The notes beneath the pieces are model-generated. The model was not told the DNA's origin. It saw only the letters and a list, made by a program, of their open reading frames with translations, and did not search any database. A stretch of 64,000 bases of DNA from Fervidibacter sinensis (lineage in GTDB: Bacteria > Armatimonadota > Fervidibacteria > Fervidibacterales > Fervidibacteraceae): the NCBI GenBank assembly GCA_032161045.1, contig JAVHTH010000004.1; one strand, 5' to 3'. The position numbers and the translations under genes were made by a program. Below, piece after piece: positions 60,685 to 64,000 of the stretch (position 1 is its first letter; every line of letters starts with the position of its first letter).

Positions 60685-61455
60685 ATGCAACATGCAGATT
60701 GGTCAACCCTTTACCCTTGGCTTGTTTGGATTTTGACGGCGCTAATCGGAGCAGGTATCGCAATGGCTTACGGCGGCAAACAACTTCACATCAGGCGTTT
60801 GCCAGCCATTGATGCCATTGAGGAAGCCGTCGGGCGAGCAACGGAGATGGGGCGACCAATGCTTTTCGTCCCGGGACTTGCCGGTATTGATGTCCCAAGT
60901 TTCCAAGCGGTTGCCATTGCTGGTCACATAGCGAAACTTGCTGCAAGATACCGAACCCGCATAATCATGCCGGTGACCGACACGGTGATAATGACAATGG
61001 CTGAGCAGGTTTTAAAAGAGGCTTATGCGGAGGGAGGAGCACCGGAGGCTTTTCGCCCTGAAGACATTCGCTTCCTCTCCGGTGACCAGTTTGCTTTCGC
61101 TTCGGGTGTTGTCGGTTTGATGAACCGAGAAAGGGTGGCTGCAAACTTTTTCTTCGGCAACTTTGCTGCTGAGTCTTTGATTTTGGCTGAAACGGGACAA
61201 GCCTTAGGTGCTATCCAAATCGCAGGCACGCCTTCAACCTTGCAGATTCCTTTCTTCATCGCCGCTTGCGACTTTACCGTTATCGGCGAGGAGTATTACG
61301 CCGTCACCGCTTACTTGACAAGAGAACCAATTTTGCTTGGCAGTGTCTGGGGGCAGGATATTTGCCGCATTGCCCTTACGGCGCTCATTTTCGCCACCAC
61401 CGTGTTCCAGAAACTTCTACCTACACCGGTCTTGAAATTCTTGGGATTGGGGTGA
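60685..61455 (+). CDS. DUF6754-like membrane protein
   Basis: The 256-residue protein has one N-terminal transmembrane helix (WLVWILTALIGAGIAMAY), a soluble domain (about residues 40-225) with MGRPMLFVPGLAGIDVPSFQAVAIAGHIAKLAARY and LGAIQIAGTPSTLQIPFFIAACDFTVIGEEYYAVTAYL, and a hydrophobic end (LTALIFATTVFQKLL). It resembles DUF6754 (my assignment from memory of the motif, not a search). ATG 60685 follows GAGGTGGG. It starts a four-gene operon. Confidence 0.7.
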   Translation: MQHADWSTLYPWLVWILTALIGAGIAMAYGGKQLHIRRLPAIDAIEEAVGRATEMGRPMLFVPGLAGIDVPSFQAVAIAGHIAKLAARYRTRIIMPVTDTVIMTMAEQVLKEAYAEGGAPEAFRPEDIRFLSGDQFAFASGVVGLMNRERVAANFFFGNFAAESLILAETGQALGAIQIAGTPSTLQIPFFIAACDFTVIGEEYYAVTAYLTREPILLGSVWGQDICRIALTALIFATTVFQKLLPTPVLKFLGLG

Positions 61456-61464
61456 GGGTGAAAG

Positions 61465-62274
61465 ATGTTTGAGCCAGTAAGGGACTTTTGGTTGAACCTT
61501 GCTTTGATTTTCGGCGCAATTTTTGTCAGTATCGTTGGTCTCGCCGCACTTCACGCATCACCGCCTCAATTCAAGCGCATCTTGACAATTGTTGTTGTCT
61601 TCCTCGCCGGGCTTTACTTCCCCGTTGAGTTCTACATCCCGCGCCACAATTTTCTGACGCCCTTTCGCGACTCGGTTAGCAATTTGGTTCAAGTTCTGGC
61701 GGCGTTCACCTTTGGGCTTGGGGTCGTTAACCTCGTGCTCATTCACGGCAGACATGTGCTTCAACGGACGGCTAATTTGCCTTTCAGTCTCGCCTTTTTC
61801 GCAGGATTTTTGCTCATGACCGTTGTCGGTTTTATTCAACGATACTCACCGCAACTTTGGGCAAAGGGAGCAGGGACAGGGCAAATTGCCTTTTGGGAAG
61901 GAATGCACAAGTTGCTCTTTGAAGGTATGCTGCTCCCACTGACTTCAACGGTCTTCTCGCTTCTTGCGTTTTTCATCGTCAGCGCAGCCTATCGGGCGTT
62001 TCGCATCCGAACCCTTGAAGCGGGATTGCTCATGACTGCTGCGATAATCGTCATGCTCGCCAATGTTCCCGTTGGGACATGGTTGACCTCGTGGCTGCCT
62101 GCCGAAGGTTGGCTGAAGTGGTTTAGGTTGGAAAACGCAGCCATTTGGCTAACGACACAAATCAACGCCCCAACACAAAGAGCCATCCTCTTCGGTTTAT
62201 GGGTTGGGGCACTTGGAGCAGCGTTGCGAATTTGGCTCAGCCTTGAGAGAACATTCACGGCTGGAGGTCGTTGA
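61465..62274 (+). CDS. Polytopic membrane protein of the DUF6754-like operon
   Basis: The 269-residue protein has about seven transmembrane segments (for example LALIFGAIFVSIVGLAAL and LVQVLAAFTFGLGVVNLVLI). I do not recognise the family. It begins nine bases after the DUF6754-like gene and ends 26 bases before the next gene. It probably forms a complex with its neighbours, based on operon arrangement only. Confidence 0.75.
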   Translation: MFEPVRDFWLNLALIFGAIFVSIVGLAALHASPPQFKRILTIVVVFLAGLYFPVEFYIPRHNFLTPFRDSVSNLVQVLAAFTFGLGVVNLVLIHGRHVLQRTANLPFSLAFFAGFLLMTVVGFIQRYSPQLWAKGAGTGQIAFWEGMHKLLFEGMLLPLTSTVFSLLAFFIVSAAYRAFRIRTLEAGLLMTAAIIVMLANVPVGTWLTSWLPAEGWLKWFRLENAAIWLTTQINAPTQRAILFGLWVGALGAALRIWLSLERTFTAGGR

Positions 62275-62300
62275 AAGTCTAAGTTGTGAGGTGATGCGAC

Positions 62301-63146
62301 TTGGAGCAAGTTGCTCAATGGTTAGCGAAATTTCAAAGCATTGACAGGCGTATCATTTACCTTTGCGTCTCAATCGCCATTGCTCTGCCGTTCATCGTCA
62401 CGATTAGATTGCCGGTCATTCCCACCCTGCCAACACAGAAGTTTTACGAGGCAGTTGAAAAAGTCCCGAAAGGCAAAGTGGTGCTAATAGCAGCCGATTT
62501 TGATACCGGCACTGAAGGCGAAAACGGACCTCAAGTCCAAGCGGTGCTTGAGCACTTAATGAGGCGACGCATCCCGTTCGTTATCATTGGTCTCGCCATC
62601 CAAGGTCCGCAATTGGTTCAAGGTTATGCTGATAGGTTGGCGAAAAAATACGGCTACCGATACGGTCACGATTATGTCAATTTAGGCTACATCACAGGTG
62701 GTCAGCCTGCCCTTGAGCGATTTTGCCGGAGCATTTGGCAAATGATTCCCAAAGACGCAAAAGGAATGCCCTTGTCTGAGATACCTTTGATGCGAAAGGT
62801 TAGGTCTGCAAACGACATAGGTCTCGTTGCCGAGTTCACAGGTGCAGGACTGTTGGGATACTACATTCAAACCTTCTGGGGTCAATTCAAAGTCCCACTC
62901 GCACAAGGTTGCACTGGTATTATCGGTCCTGAGCAATTCCCTTACCTTGCGACTGGTCAACTTTCGGGTTTGATGGTCGGATTGAAAGGCGCTGCCGAGT
63001 ATGAGGCGCTTTTGAATTTGCAAAGAGAAGGCTACAGACGGATGATGCCTCAGTCAATGGGGCATATCACTGCCTTACTGCTCATTTTCCTCGGCAACTT
63101 GGGGATGTGGCTGAGTTACCGTAGAAGGCAAATCCGAAGACTGTGA
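62301..63146 (+). CDS. Bitopic membrane protein of the DUF6754-like operon
   Basis: The 281-residue protein has an N-terminal transmembrane helix (IIYLCVSIAIALPFIVTI), a soluble alpha/beta domain (VVLIAADFDTGTEGENGPQVQAVLEHLMRRRIPFVIIGLAIQGPQ) and a C-terminal transmembrane helix (ALLLIFLGNLGMWLSYR). The topology is like that of the DUF6754-like gene. The start is a TTG at 62301 after GTGAGGTGAT. I do not recognise a family. Confidence 0.7.
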   Translation: MEQVAQWLAKFQSIDRRIIYLCVSIAIALPFIVTIRLPVIPTLPTQKFYEAVEKVPKGKVVLIAADFDTGTEGENGPQVQAVLEHLMRRRIPFVIIGLAIQGPQLVQGYADRLAKKYGYRYGHDYVNLGYITGGQPALERFCRSIWQMIPKDAKGMPLSEIPLMRKVRSANDIGLVAEFTGAGLLGYYIQTFWGQFKVPLAQGCTGIIGPEQFPYLATGQLSGLMVGLKGAAEYEALLNLQREGYRRMMPQSMGHITALLLIFLGNLGMWLSYRRRQIRRL

Positions 63147-63156
63147 GGTGATCGGG

Positions 63157-64000
63157 GTGCTGCCTGCAATTCCCGAAGATGGACTAAAAATGCTGGCTTA
63201 CTGGATTGGGGCAGTTTGCACTTTGGGAATTTACACCATCCTCTACCGAGAAAATCGCGTTTACCGAATCCTTGAGCACTTTTACATCGGCTTAGCGTTG
63301 GGTTTTGGGCTCGTTGAAACGGTAAACAAGGTCCTTGACCCCCAATGGTTCCGTCCGATGGTAACAGAAACCAGCGTTTCTGTCGCAAGTTTTGATAAGC
63401 CACCTCATTTGGAAGGTGTTGAACTTGACAAAACTGTAAAACGAGTGGGTGACGGTTCGTGGAAATGGAAACCCTCGGAGAGCCCACAAATTCGGCTCGT
63501 CGGCATCCCGCCCGATTGGGGCGCTCCAAACTATTTGAAACTTTGGCTTCACCTTGACTCACCTGTCACCAATGGGCAAATCAAGTTAACCGTTCGGATT
63601 CACAATCCCGACGCCCCAGAAGAGGCATCTTTAAGCACAAACATATCAACGGACTTTTCGGGCTGGAGAGAACTAAGGCTTGAGTTGAGGGATTTTTCAG
63701 TTCAAGGTCAACCTTTCAGGGACTTTGAAAAGGTTGGCAAATACCGCGTCTTGGGCGATGTCGTTGCAGTTGAGTTTCAAGCCAACGATACCCTTGTTAG
63801 GTCAGGGGCGACAGTTCACCTTGACGAACTTAGGCACTGCATCGGATATAGGTGGTGGTGGGCTTTCGCTTTGGTCGTTGGTTTGATGTATTACACTGTC
63901 CTTAGCCCTCGCTTCGGTTGGATGAGCAGGCTTTCCCTCAGTTTCCTCATGAGCCTGTCAGCGGCGGGCTACACTTTCAAGGCGTTCACTATAGAAGTCC
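63157..64000 (+). CDS. Membrane protein of the same operon, cut by the window edge
   Basis: The frame from GTG 63157 (after GAGGTGAT) stays open to the right edge (at least 281 residues). It has an N-terminal pair of transmembrane segments (YWIGAVCTLGIYTILY and FYIGLALGFGLVETV), a soluble beta-rich region of about 150 residues (about residues 70-225, with YLKLWLHLDSPVTNGQIKLTVRIHN), then more transmembrane segments (WWWAFALVVGLMYYTVL). The family is unknown. It starts ten bases after the previous gene, so it is part of the same operon. Confidence 0.75.
   Translation, partial: MLPAIPEDGLKMLAYWIGAVCTLGIYTILYRENRVYRILEHFYIGLALGFGLVETVNKVLDPQWFRPMVTETSVSVASFDKPPHLEGVELDKTVKRVGDGSWKWKPSESPQIRLVGIPPDWGAPNYLKLWLHLDSPVTNGQIKLTVRIHNPDAPEEASLSTNISTDFSGWRELRLELRDFSVQGQPFRDFEKVGKYRVLGDVVAVEFQANDTLVRSGATVHLDELRHCIGYRWWWAFALVVGLMYYTVLSPRFGWMSRLSLSFLMSLSAAGYTFKAFTIEV

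Noticed and set aside
1..64000. tRNA or rRNA genes
   Set aside because: I could find no cloverleaf with the GTTCGA-type T-loop and no rRNA-like conserved stretches on either strand.

Overview
The window is a bacterial chromosome segment of moderate GC content, dense in genes, with start sites usually preceded by GGAGG-type ribosome binding sites. The mixture of a Cys4-zinc S4, zinc-type S14 and L36, a GH116 glucosylceramidase-like enzyme, a GH51-like arabinofuranosidase, a GH130 enzyme, Gfo/Idh/MocA and M55 proteins, and many DUF433/DUF5615 modules suggests a thermophilic, sugar-degrading member of the Armatimonadota (Fervidibacteria-like). That placement is an inference from gene content, not from a marker-gene tree.

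Positions 1-21,997 (minus strand) hold one long str-S10-spc-alpha ribosomal super-operon read from right to left: rpsL, rpsG, fusA, rpsJ, rplC, rplD, rplW, rplB, rpsS, rplV, rpsC, rplP, rpmC, rpsQ, rplN, rplX, rplE, rpsZ, rpsH, rplF, rplR, rpsE, rpmD, rplO, secY, adk, map, infA, rpmJ, rpsM, rpsK, rpsD. A good sigma-70-like promoter lies 5' of rpsL. The order is classical, but four uninvited genes sit in it: a broken HEPN-domain ORF (between L3 and L4), a second EF-G-like GTPase (between S17 and L14), a retropepsin-like aspartic protease with a DTGAS motif (between L18 and S5) and a heptad-repeat coiled-coil protein (between SecY and Adk). S8 carries an insertion of about 70 residues and S17 a long acidic tail. 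tuf is absent from its usual place after fusA.

Positions 22,000-36,700 are mixed: a decayed DUF4139-type pseudogene interrupted by a palindromic MITE-like element, a Spy/CpxP-like periplasmic protein, a Gfo/Idh/MocA oxidoreductase, an M55 D-aminopeptidase, a decayed DUF4058 gene, a solitary sdhA, two more palindromic elements, a 1,223-residue GH116 protein with a nested insertion, a DUF167 protein, ligA and a Tat-exported aldo/keto reductase. Positions 36,700-44,300 carry membrane proteins and carbohydrate genes (TauE/SafE exporter, secreted GH51-like enzyme, secreted unknown protein, methyltransferase, GH130).

Positions 44,300-53,400 hold leuS, a decaying VapBC-like pair, an isochorismatase-like hydrolase, and glcE and glcF of glycolate oxidase. 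glcE and glcF are separated by three tandem DUF433-DUF5615 toxin-antitoxin-like modules. Each module has nearly identical ends (toxin 3' end plus next antitoxin 5' end) and divergent cores, as expected of a cassette array that recombines through its constant joints.

Positions 53,400-64,000 (plus strand) carry a divergent polysaccharide-deacetylase-like protein, an apparent stress-sigma operon in which antagonist (STAS) and anti-sigma kinase (HATPase) are fused in one chain upstream of a SigB/SigF-type sigma factor, then a PerM transporter and a Tat-exported DUF151 protein. After these come hemE, a membrane-anchored hendecad-repeat coiled-coil protein with a small partner, and a four-gene operon of membrane proteins (the first DUF6754-like) that runs off the right edge. 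The last operon and the cassette array are the best candidates for undescribed systems.
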